From Oscillospiraceae bacterium (lineage in GTDB: Bacteria; Bacillota; Clostridia; Oscillospirales; Ruminococcaceae): a stretch of 14,069 nucleotides of DNA. Shown piece by piece: positions 6,961 through 13,251 of the stretch (its first letter is position 1; the number at the start of each line of letters is the position of its first letter). Below the pieces are notes generated by a model, which was given only the letters and a program-made list of their open reading frames with translations, had not been told where the DNA came from and did no database searches. Both the position numbers and the translations under genes were made by a program. Where the stretch lies: the NCBI GenBank assembly GCA_016302225.1, contig JAEDOB010000023.1, positions 1 to 14,069 of the forward strand, read 5' to 3'.

Positions 6961-7383
6961 TTATTTGATAGCGAAGGTTATCTCGGCAGAAACAGCCTTC
7001 TCGCCGTTTACGGTGCAAACGCCGCTGCCAACGCCTATGGGACCCTTTACCTTGGTTATCTCGACTTCAATTTTCAGCGTATCTCCGGGGACTACCTGTC
7101 TGCGGAACTTAGCCTCCTTGATACCGCCGAAGAAGCCTATCTTGCCCTTGTTTTCGGGCATAGCCAGCATAGCAGCGCAGCCTGCCTGTGCCATCATTTC
7201 CACCATAAGCACCCCGGGAACTACGGGATAATCGGGAAAATGTCCCTTGAACCAAAACTCATCGGGCTTCATATGCTTGTAAGCGACTACCCTTTTGCCG
7301 GGCTCCAGCACTTCGATCTCATCTATAAGCAGGAACGGATCCCTGTGGGGGATAAGCTCCATTATCTGTTCTTTGTTAAGCAT
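6961..7383 (-). CDS. fabZ: 3-hydroxyacyl-ACP dehydratase
   Basis: Dehydrates beta-hydroxyacyl-ACP to trans-2-enoyl-ACP in the elongation cycle; hot-dog fold, cytoplasmic. The 140-residue length is normal. Signatures are LIPHRDPFLLIDEI (10-23) and the active-site helix GHFPDYPVVPGVLMVEMMAQ with H48 and E62. FFGGIKEAKFRRQVVPGDTL follows. The start is ATG 7383, with AAAGGAG 9 bases upstream, 14 bp after accB. It is the only dehydratase in the window. No FabA, FabM or FabN-like isomerase is present here, so how unsaturated acids are made cannot be seen. Confidence 0.97.
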   Translation of the reverse strand: MLNKEQIMELIPHRDPFLLIDEIEVLEPGKRVVAYKHMKPDEFWFKGHFPDYPVVPGVLMVEMMAQAGCAAMLAMPENKGKIGFFGGIKEAKFRRQVVPGDTLKIEVEITKVKGPIGVGSGVCTVNGEKAVSAEITFAIK

Positions 7384-7397
7384 TTGGCGACACTCCT

Positions 7398-7883
7398 TTA
7401 CTTGATTACCATTACGGGCTGGTCGTACTCAACAGCCTCTCCGTCCTTAACGAGAATATCCGCAACAACGCCGTCAAAGGGGCTTTGTATCTCGTTCATA
7501 AGCTTCATTGACTCGATTATCATAATAACGTCGCCCTTCTTCACCCTTGCGCCAACCGTTACAAAAGGCGGCTTGTCGGGTGCGGGAGAAGCGTAAAATG
7601 TTCCCACAATGGGAGATTTCACGAGATTTCCGTCGGACGCATGAGGAACATCGGGCACTCCCTGACCGTCCTTCGCAGCCGCATTCATGGTAACAGGCAT
7701 CATATCCTGCTGAATGTGCGGCATGGGAGGCATACCGATGGGAGGAGGACATTTCTTGCCCTTGATGGTGATGGACTTGTCGCAGCCGTCACAGATAGTT
7801 ATCTCCCCTAAGTCCTTTTCCTTGACAATATCCGCAAGTGCGGCGATGGTTTCAAGGCTGACACCGTAGATCTTTTCGCTCAT
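7398..7883 (-). CDS. accB: Acetyl-CoA carboxylase biotin carboxyl carrier protein
   Basis: Carries CO2 as carboxybiotin between AccC and the AccDA carboxyltransferase. The 161-residue protein has an N-terminal AccC-interacting region (about 1-45), a Pro/Met/Ala-rich flexible linker (46-85) and a C-terminal biotinyl domain. The biotinylation motif is ESMKLMNEI with K127, preceded by VKSPIVGTFYASPAPDKPPFVTVG (88-111), which includes the thumb found in AccB. Unusual features are the cysteines C31-x2-C34 and C45 in the N-terminal part. The start is ATG 7883, with a G-rich ribosome-binding site (AAGGGGG) directly upstream. It lies 12 bp after fabF and 14 bp before fabZ, the same order as in streptococci. 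Confidence 0.96.
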   Translation of the reverse strand: MSEKIYGVSLETIAALADIVKEKDLGEITICDGCDKSITIKGKKCPPPIGMPPMPHIQQDMMPVTMNAAAKDGQGVPDVPHASDGNLVKSPIVGTFYASPAPDKPPFVTVGARVKKGDVIMIIESMKLMNEIQSPFDGVVADILVKDGEAVEYDQPVMVIK

Positions 7884-7895
7884 TGTTCAGCCCCC

Positions 7896-9134
7896 TTAAT
7901 CCTTGTATTTCTTAAAGCAGAGAGTAGCATTGTGTCCGCCGAAGCCTAAGCTGTTGGACAATGCAGCGTCTACCTTCATATTTCTGTTGCCCTCGGTGCA
8001 GTAGTCAAGGTCGCACTCGGGGTCGGGAGTAGTATATCCGCAGGTCTTGTGAACGAAATCGTCACGGCAGGAAAGTGCGGTAACAATGGCTTCAACAGCA
8101 CCCGCAGCACCCAGAAGATGTCCTGTCATGGACTTAGTGGAATTGATAACCACCTTTCGGGCATTTTCCTCGCCCAGAGCGATCTTTACAGCATGAGTTT
8201 CATACTTGTCGTTAAGACCCGTAGATGTGCCGTGAGCGTTGATATAGTCAATGTCGGATGCTTCAAGTCCCGCTTCCTTGTATGCAAATTCCATACCCTT
8301 TGCGGCTGCATCTCCCTCGGGGGAAGGAGAAGTCATATGGTAAGCGTCACCTGTTGCGCCGTAGCCTGCAAGCTCGGCGTATATCTTGGCACCTCTTGCC
8401 TTTGCGTGCTCCAGCTCTTCAAGCATAAGCATACCGCAGCCCTCGCCCAGAACGAAACCGCTTCTGTTCAGGTCAAAGGGAGTGGAGCAATGCTCAAGGT
8501 CTGTGGAACGTGTGAGAGCCTTCATATTGTTAAATCCGCCCAGAGCGAACTCGGAAACGCAAGCCTCTGCGCCGCCTGCCAGACATACATCAAGATAACC
8601 GTCCTTGATCTTTCTGAACGCTTCACCGATAGCGTGTGCGCCCGAAGAGCAAGCGGTGGTGGTGCAGAAGTTGGCACCCTTGAAGCCTGTTCTGATGGAA
8701 ACCTGACCTGCCGCCATATTTCCGATCATCATAGGGATATAGAAAACGGAAACCTTGTCGGGACCCTTTTCCAGATACTTTGCGTGCTCCTGCTGAGTAA
8801 GCTCCAGACCGCCGATTCCAACGCCGACGATAACGCCCGCCTTGTAAGGGTCAACGTCCTTGAAATCGCTGCCCGAATCCTTCATTGCCTGAACAGCGGA
8901 AACCACTGCAAACTGAGTAAATCTGTCCATTCTCTTGGCTTCTTTTTTCTCGATATATTCCTCGGGAGCGAAATCCTTTACCTCGGCAACTATCTTTACC
9001 GCCAGCCTGTCGCCCTCGGGGAAGTTTGTATAGTTAAAGCCCAGCTTGTTTGCCTTGATGTTATCCCAGAATTCGGGAACGCTGTTTCCGAGAGGATTTA
9101 CCGTACCCATTCCTGTAATGACTACTCTTCTCAT
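7896..9134 (-). CDS. fabF: 3-oxoacyl-ACP synthase II
   Basis: Condenses malonyl-ACP with acyl-ACP to extend the chain by two carbons; thiolase-fold homodimer. The 412-residue protein begins RRVVITGMGTVNPLG and carries the full Cys-His-His triad: C162 in TTACSSGAHAIGEA, H301 in NAHGTSTGLND and H339 in NSTKSMTGHLLGAAGAVEA, with K334. The start is ATG 9134, for which AAAGGA lies 9 bases upstream. An in-frame ATG two codons earlier sits too close to that site. It is preceded by fabG (18 bp) and followed by accB (12 bp). Confidence 0.97.
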   Translation of the reverse strand: MRRVVITGMGTVNPLGNSVPEFWDNIKANKLGFNYTNFPEGDRLAVKIVAEVKDFAPEEYIEKKEAKRMDRFTQFAVVSAVQAMKDSGSDFKDVDPYKAGVIVGVGIGGLELTQQEHAKYLEKGPDKVSVFYIPMMIGNMAAGQVSIRTGFKGANFCTTTACSSGAHAIGEAFRKIKDGYLDVCLAGGAEACVSEFALGGFNNMKALTRSTDLEHCSTPFDLNRSGFVLGEGCGMLMLEELEHAKARGAKIYAELAGYGATGDAYHMTSPSPEGDAAAKGMEFAYKEAGLEASDIDYINAHGTSTGLNDKYETHAVKIALGEENARKVVINSTKSMTGHLLGAAGAVEAIVTALSCRDDFVHKTCGYTTPDPECDLDYCTEGNRNMKVDAALSNSLGFGGHNATLCFKKYKD

Positions 9135-9152
9135 CTGCATTATTCCTTTCAA

Positions 9153-9893
9153 TTACATCATAATTCCGCCGGAGATCTCAATGGTCTGACCGGTAACATA
9201 GCTTGCATCGTCCGAAAGCAGGAAGGAAACAACGCCCGAAATTTCGGAAACCTCGCCGTAACGCTTCATAGCTATCTGACCCAGCATAGCAGCCTTCTGC
9301 TCCTCGGTAAGCTTGTCTGTCATGGGAGTGTGGATAAATCCGGGAGCTACCGCATTTACGGTGATTCCTCTTGAACCCAGCTCCTTGGCGGCTGTCTTTG
9401 TCATACCGATGATAGCTGCCTTTGATGCTGAATAGTTTATCTGACCGGGGTTGCCGTAAAGTCCCGCAACAGAAGCAAGGTTTACAATGCGTCCCGACTT
9501 CTGACGGAGCATAACGCCGCCGCCCACCAGCTTTATCATATTGAATACGCTTTTCTGATTTACAGCGATAACAAGGTCATACTGCTCCTCGGGCATTCTT
9601 GCAAGAAGTCCGTCCCTTGTGATGCCTGCGTTGTTTACCAGAGCGTCGATAGTTCCGAAGCGAGCCTTGACTGCCTTTACCATAACTTCGCAGTCGGCGT
9701 ACTTGGAAACGTCCGCAATATAGTATTCCGCTTCAACGCCAAATGCACGGCAGTCCTCAAGAATGGTATTGTTCTCGAAAGAAGCCTCGCTGATGTCGTT
9801 AAGTGCGATATTGTAGCCGTCCTTTGCAAGTCTGAGTGCGATAGCTGCGCCGATCCCTCTGGACGAGCCTGTTATAAGAGCTGTTTTTGCCAT
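9153..9893 (-). CDS. fabG: 3-oxoacyl-ACP reductase
   Basis: NADPH-dependent reduction of 3-oxoacyl-ACP to 3-hydroxyacyl-ACP. It is a 246-residue short-chain dehydrogenase with nucleotide motif TGSSRGIG (8-15), NNAG (87-90), catalytic S141, Y154 and K158 (NLASVAGLYGNPGQINYSASK), the APGFIHTPMTD segment, and the C-terminal SYVTGQTIEISGGIMM. The start is ATG 9893 with AAAGG 9 bases upstream; a TTG three codons earlier lies against the ribosome-binding site. The gap to fabK (50 bp) is the longest inside the fabH-accDA run and shows no clear promoter. Position in the operon makes FabG a confident call among many similar dehydrogenases. Confidence 0.96.
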   Translation of the reverse strand: MAKTALITGSSRGIGAAIALRLAKDGYNIALNDISEASFENNTILEDCRAFGVEAEYYIADVSKYADCEVMVKAVKARFGTIDALVNNAGITRDGLLARMPEEQYDLVIAVNQKSVFNMIKLVGGGVMLRQKSGRIVNLASVAGLYGNPGQINYSASKAAIIGMTKTAAKELGSRGITVNAVAPGFIHTPMTDKLTEEQKAAMLGQIAMKRYGEVSEISGVVSFLLSDDASYVTGQTIEISGGIMM

Positions 9894-9943
9894 AAAATTC
9901 AACCTTTCTGCAACTTTTGCTGTAATTTATTCCGAATATGTTA

Positions 9944-10867
9944 TTATTTGCCCAGAAGCTTTTCAGCCTGCTCCATCATTTCCTTGATGATAACGGCAGC
10001 GGGCTTTACCTCGTTTACCATACCTGCAATAAGTCCGCAGAGCATAGAGCCTTCATCGGTGTTTCCGTCAACGACTGCCTTTCTGAGAGAGCCGACGGTA
10101 AGAGCCTCGAAATCCTCCGGGGGAGCAGCGTTCTTTTCCATCTCCTGAAGCTTCTTTGTATACTTGCTCTTAATGCAGCGGCAGGGACTGCCCGAATAGA
10201 AGCCTGTGATAGCATTGTCGGTATCCTTTGCTGCGATAACAGCGTTTTTGTAGTTCTCGTGTATCTGACATTCCTCGGAAGCAAGGAAACGTGTTCCCAC
10301 CTGAACGCCCTCTGCGCCCAGCATAAAGGACGCCGCAACTCCTCTTCCGTCAGCAATGCCGCCCGCAGCGATAACGGGTATCTCCACAGCGTCAACCACC
10401 TGAGGAACAAGGCACATAGTGGTGTTCTGACCGATATGTCCGCCCGACTCGGTACCCTCCGCAACAACAGCATCGGCACCCGCTCTTTCCATTCTCTTTG
10501 CAAGAGCCACCGAAGGAACAACGGGAATGACCTTGATACCCGCAGCCTTCCAAGCCTCCATAAACTTGCCGGGATTTCCCGCACCTGTGGTAACAACGGG
10601 AACATTTTCCTCGATAACCAGCTTTGCCAGCTCCTCAGCGTTGGGGCTCATGAGCATAATGTTCACGCCGAAGGGCTTGTCTGTCATTTCCTTAGTCTTT
10701 CTTATCTGATCTCTAAGGTAATCAATGGGAGCAGAGCCGCCTGCAATAATTCCCAGACCGCCTGCGTTTGACACGGCAGAAGCAAGGGTGCTCTCGGCTA
10801 TCCATGCCATACCGCCCTGAAAAATAGGGTACTCGATTCCGATAAGATCTGTAATTCTAGTTTTCAT
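9944..10867 (-). CDS. fabK: Enoyl-ACP reductase II (FMN-dependent)
   Basis: Reduces trans-2-enoyl-ACP to acyl-ACP, the last step of each elongation cycle, using FMN and NAD(P)H. The 307-residue TIM-barrel protein resembles nitronate monooxygenases but has the FabK hallmarks: YPIFQGGMAWIA near 13-24, VNIMLMSP (68-75), GTESGGHIG with H144, IPVIAAGGIADGRGVAASFMLGAEGVQVGTRFLAS (flavin-phosphate site) and SPCRCIKSK. The reading frame ends in tandem stops (TAA TAA). ATG 10867 is preceded by AGGAGAGG at a good distance, 15 bp after fabH. No FabI or FabL is present in the window, so FabK is the local enoyl reductase. FabK-type enzymes are known to be insensitive to triclosan. Confidence 0.95.
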   Translation of the reverse strand: MKTRITDLIGIEYPIFQGGMAWIAESTLASAVSNAGGLGIIAGGSAPIDYLRDQIRKTKEMTDKPFGVNIMLMSPNAEELAKLVIEENVPVVTTGAGNPGKFMEAWKAAGIKVIPVVPSVALAKRMERAGADAVVAEGTESGGHIGQNTTMCLVPQVVDAVEIPVIAAGGIADGRGVAASFMLGAEGVQVGTRFLASEECQIHENYKNAVIAAKDTDNAITGFYSGSPCRCIKSKYTKKLQEMEKNAAPPEDFEALTVGSLRKAVVDGNTDEGSMLCGLIAGMVNEVKPAAVIIKEMMEQAEKLLGK

Positions 10868-10882
10868 AGTAACGTCCTCTCC

Positions 10883-11878
10883 TTAATATTCGAAGATTAT
10901 TGCGCCGAAGGTAAGTCCTGCGCCGAAGCCGACAAAGCAGACCTTGTCGCCCTTCTTTATCCTGCCGCTTCTTACAGCCTCGTCAAATGCGATTGGAATG
11001 GTTGCGCTGGAAGTATTGGCGTGCTTGTCGATGTTTATAACCATTTTGTCCATAGGCAGACCGCTTATCTTTGCTGCCGTTTCGATAATTCTGATATTTG
11101 CCTGATGAGGAACAACGGCGTCCAGGTCGTTCAGGTCAAAGCCTATGCGTTCCGCAGCCCTTTCCATAGCCATGGGAAGTGCGTGAGTTGCGAACTTGTA
11201 GACCTCCTTGCCGTCCTGATAAAGGTAGTGCGAATTGGACTGAGGATAACCGTCATCAACCTTTCCCGCACCCGTCAGGAACGCATTTGCGGGAGGAATG
11301 GAACGTGCAAAAAGGAACCTTCCGCCGTTACCATCGGAACCGCAGTAGCTTGTATAAAGCTTGTCGGGAGCCGCTTCTATAACAACAGCCGCCGCACCGT
11401 CCGCAAAAAGAACGCAGGACGCTCTGTCGGTATAATCGGTAATTTTCGTGAGATTTTCATTTGCCACCACAAGGGCATACTTTATATGTTCATCTGTCTG
11501 GAGATAACGCTTTGCCATATCCACACCGTAAACGAAGCCCGAGCAAGCGCAGTTGATGTCGAGAGCCATAGCGTTTTGAGCACCCAGCTCCCTCTGTACC
11601 ATACACGCCATTGAGGGGGTGTAATAGTCGGACGTGATAGTAGCGTCAATGATGATGCCTATGTCGAGAACGTCGATCCCCGCTGCCTCAATAGCCTTTT
11701 TCGCCGCCATGCTGCCCATATACCAGGTAGGCTCACCGTCGGATACATAACGCTCCACCATACCCGTGCGGGTCCTTATCCACTCGTCGCTTGTTTCGAT
11801 AAACGCCTTATAATCGTCGTTTACCACCCTTTTCTGCGGCGTGTAGCTGCCTGTGCCGATAATGTTGATTCCGTACAA
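10883..11878 (-). CDS. fabH: 3-oxoacyl-ACP synthase III
   Basis: Starts fatty-acid synthesis by condensing acetyl-CoA or a branched acyl-CoA with malonyl-ACP. The 331-residue thiolase-fold protein has the triad C112 (LDINCACSGFVYG), H258 (VPHQANIRI) and N288 (HANTSSATIP), plus IGTGSYTPQKRV near the N terminus, DEWIRTRTGMVER, FADGAAAVV (158-166) and the C-terminal GFGAGLTFGAII. The start is TTG 11878, because GGAGGA (11886-11891) lies 7 bases upstream. The frame runs five codons further to a TTG at 11893, but that codon abuts the ribosome-binding site itself. It is the first gene of the operon; its promoter is probably at 12099-12128, giving a leader of about 210 bases that includes a palindrome. 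Confidence 0.96.
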   Translation of the reverse strand: MYGINIIGTGSYTPQKRVVNDDYKAFIETSDEWIRTRTGMVERYVSDGEPTWYMGSMAAKKAIEAAGIDVLDIGIIIDATITSDYYTPSMACMVQRELGAQNAMALDINCACSGFVYGVDMAKRYLQTDEHIKYALVVANENLTKITDYTDRASCVLFADGAAAVVIEAAPDKLYTSYCGSDGNGGRFLFARSIPPANAFLTGAGKVDDGYPQSNSHYLYQDGKEVYKFATHALPMAMERAAERIGFDLNDLDAVVPHQANIRIIETAAKISGLPMDKMVINIDKHANTSSATIPIAFDEAVRSGRIKKGDKVCFVGFGAGLTFGAIIFEY

Positions 11879-11885
11879 AACTTTC

Positions 11886-11891
11886 TCCTCC
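11886..11891 (-). promoter_or_regulatory. Ribosome-binding site fixing a TTG start for fabH
   Basis: GGAGGA on the minus strand lies 7 bases before TTG 11878. It overlaps the codons that would follow an alternative TTG at 11893, ruling that start out. Confidence 0.8.
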
Positions 11892-11946
11892 AAAATTATT
11901 ATTTTTCCACAAATGATAACATCATAACATAAAAAATACTGTTAAA

Positions 11947-11981
11947 TGGGCGTTTCCCAACCTTCGGCGGGGAAACGCCCA
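11947..11981. repeat. Palindrome of the TTTCCCCGCC family in the fabH leader
   Basis: TGGGCGTTTCCC (11947-11958) pairs perfectly with GGGAAACGCCCA (11970-11981) around an 11-base interior. The right half contains GGCGGGGAAA (11966-11975), identical to the core of the copy after fabD. It lies in the predicted fabH leader. There is no T-run on either side, so attenuation by a simple intrinsic terminator is not evident. Confidence 0.7.
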
Positions 11982-12014
11982 CCGAAATATATCACGGGAT
12001 TTTTCCGATAAACC

Positions 12015-12043
12015 TTGAAATTTTCCCAATGATATGTTATAAT
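12015..12043 (+). promoter_or_regulatory. Plus-strand promoter, probably for fabD
   Basis: TTGAAA (12015-12020) and a perfect TATAAT (12038-12043) are 17 bp apart, with an extended -10 TG one base before the hexamer (12035-12036). The predicted start is near 12050, giving a leader of about 170 bases to fabD. It points towards the minus-strand promoter at 12099-12128. Confidence 0.75.
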
Positions 12044-12054
12044 TATTGACAATG

Positions 12055-12090
12055 ACGGACACCGCCGCTTCTTTCTGCGGACAAGTCCGT
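12055..12090. promoter_or_regulatory. Interrupted dyad between the face-to-face fab promoters
   Basis: Outer arms ACGGAC (12055-12060) and GTCCGT (12085-12090) and inner arms CCGC (12065-12068) and GCGG (12077-12080) are complementary. It covers the predicted start regions of both the plus (about 12050) and minus (about 12092) promoters. It could be an operator for a common repressor or form a hairpin at both 5' ends. It does not match the FapR or FabT operators that I know. Confidence 0.4.
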
Positions 12091-12098
12091 ACCATTCT

Positions 12099-12128
12099 AT
12101 TATATTATACTTTTGCCCGTTTTGTCAA
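12099..12128 (-). promoter_or_regulatory. Minus-strand promoter, probably for the fabH operon
   Basis: On the minus strand, a perfect TTGACA (12123-12128) and TATAAT (12099-12104) are separated by 18 bp. The predicted start is near 12092. Transcription from it runs through the dyad, the opposing promoter and the 11947-11981 palindrome before reaching fabH at 11878. Confidence 0.75.
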
Positions 12129-12150
12129 TGCTATTTTGCTTTTTTATGCA
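12122..12150 (+). promoter_or_regulatory. Weak alternative plus-strand promoter for fabD
   Basis: TTGTCA (12122-12127) and TATGCA (12145-12150) are 17 bp apart. The -10 match is poor. It overlaps the -35 of the minus-strand promoter and the 12-mer shared with acpP. If used, it would give a leader of about 65 bases. Confidence 0.3.
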
Positions 12151-12220
12151 AAAAGTTTAAAAAATTCGGGAAAAACGGCTTTTGCTGCATTCGGGCAAAT
12201 CACGAAAGGATAGTTGATCA

Positions 12221-13144
12221 ATGGCAAAAACAGTATTTTTATTTTCGGGACAGGGCTCACAGTACAGCGGAATGGGAAAGGAGCTTACTCAAAAGCACCC
12301 CGAGCTTATGAGGATATACGAAGCGGCAGGCGACATTCTCGGCTTTGACCTTGCAAAGATAAGCTTTGAGGGCACGGACGCCGAGCTTGCTCAGACAAAG
12401 GTTTCCCAGCCTGCAATCATGGCAGTTTCCCTCTGCGCCCTTGAAGCTATGAAGCTGAACGGCATAGAATACAGCGGCGTTGCGGGACATTCTCTCGGAG
12501 AATATGCTGCAATGGTGGCAGCAAATATGCTTTCCGTTGAGGACGGATTCAGTGTTATAAAAGAAAGAGCATCGGCAATGCAGAAGGCAGCAGAAGCCTC
12601 CGACGGAGCAATGTACGCAATTATCGGCAAGGACGCTGCCGAGATAGAGGAAGTCTGCGGCACAATTGACGGCTATGTTGTTCCCGTAAACTATAACTCC
12701 ACCGTCCAGACCGTTATTGCAGGCGAATCCGCAGCGGCAGAAAAGGCAGCCGCTAAGTTTGCGGAAATGGGTGCAAAGGCAGTTAAGCTGGGCGTTACCG
12801 CAGCATTCCATTCCAAGCTTATGCAGCCCGCAGCAGATGAATTCAAAGAAGCGATAAAGAACGTGACCTTTGCCGCTCCCGACTGCGATTTCTATTCCAA
12901 CATTACAGGCGGAAAGCTGGATACATTTGACAATATGCCCGAAAGACTGGCGGCGCATATAGTTTCCCCCGTCCGCTTCACCTCCGAGCTTGCCGCAATG
13001 CAGGCTGACGGCTATGTGAACTTCGTTGAACTGGGTCCCAACAAGGTGCTGACGGGTCTTGTGAAAAAGACACTCAAGGACGTTAATTTTGCCAATGTCG
13101 AAAATGCAAAAACTCTTGAAAAGGCACTTGAATTGTTTAAGTAA
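12221..13144 (+). CDS. fabD: Malonyl-CoA:ACP transacylase
   Basis: Loads malonyl groups from malonyl-CoA onto acyl carrier protein, feeding FabH and FabF. The 307-residue protein is full length, with GQGSQ (10-14), nucleophile S91 in GHSLGEYAAMVA, the malonate-binding R116 (KERASAM), H197 in TAAFHSKLM, and the late ELGPNKVLTGLVKK segment. The start is ATG 12221 with AAAGGA 10 bases upstream. In the related streptococcal cluster fabD sits between fabK and fabG. Here it is outside the operon and divergent from fabH, sharing a promoter region with it, so joint control is likely but not shown. A strong palindrome follows 12 bases after the stop. Confidence 0.97.
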   Translation: MAKTVFLFSGQGSQYSGMGKELTQKHPELMRIYEAAGDILGFDLAKISFEGTDAELAQTKVSQPAIMAVSLCALEAMKLNGIEYSGVAGHSLGEYAAMVAANMLSVEDGFSVIKERASAMQKAAEASDGAMYAIIGKDAAEIEEVCGTIDGYVVPVNYNSTVQTVIAGESAAAEKAAAKFAEMGAKAVKLGVTAAFHSKLMQPAADEFKEAIKNVTFAAPDCDFYSNITGGKLDTFDNMPERLAAHIVSPVRFTSELAAMQADGYVNFVELGPNKVLTGLVKKTLKDVNFANVENAKTLEKALELFK

Positions 13145-13156
13145 GTCACTTATTAA

Positions 13157-13191
13157 TGTGTCTTTCCCCGCCTGCGGCGGGGAAAGACACA
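13157..13191. repeat. Perfect 16-bp-stem palindrome after fabD
   Basis: TGTGTCTTTCCCCGCC (13157-13172) pairs without mismatch with 13176-13191 around a 3-base TGC. The stem is very stable and begins 13 bases after the fabD stop, so it may protect the fabD mRNA end or act as a terminator, although no T-run follows. It is the best copy of the palindrome family. The same 6-base word GTCACT occurs on both sides (13145-13150 and 13201-13206). Confidence 0.85.
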
Positions 13192-13251
13192 CCTAAACAC
13201 GTCACTAGGACAAGATAAATGCTGAACTAATAATACGAAGGTGTAATGCGT

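Larger units (their letters stand above)
11879..12220. other. fabH-fabD divergent intergenic region
   Basis: This 342-bp AT-rich stretch contains, from left to right: the fabH ribosome-binding site (11886-11891), a 12-bp-stem palindrome (11947-11981), a plus-strand promoter (12015-12043), an interrupted dyad (12055-12090), a minus-strand promoter (12099-12128), a weaker possible plus promoter (12122-12150), a 12-mer shared with the acpP region (12143-12154) and the fabD ribosome-binding site AAAGGA. No open frame with a ribosome-binding site and no recognised riboswitch or small-RNA family was found. Confidence 0.7.

Noticed and set aside
8049..9374. A 441-codon plus-strand open frame antisense to fabF and fabG
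   Set aside because: It lies wholly over two genes with complete catalytic motifs, its translation resembles no protein family, and it has no ribosome-binding site or promoter. It is a codon-bias shadow.
12044..12220. fabD leader considered as a riboswitch or independent small RNA
   Set aside because: The only clear structure is the 36-bp dyad. No known aptamer core is recognisable, and no terminator lies before fabD.
12257..13192. A 311-codon minus-strand frame antisense to fabD
   Set aside because: The plus strand is an intact fabD with S91, R116 and H197. The antisense product has no recognisable features and begins inside the palindrome.
13207..13240. Possible promoter for the lipoprotein gene (AGGACA followed by an AATAAT/TAATAC-like word)
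   Set aside because: Neither hexamer nor spacing is convincing. Read-through from fabD past the palindrome is equally possible.
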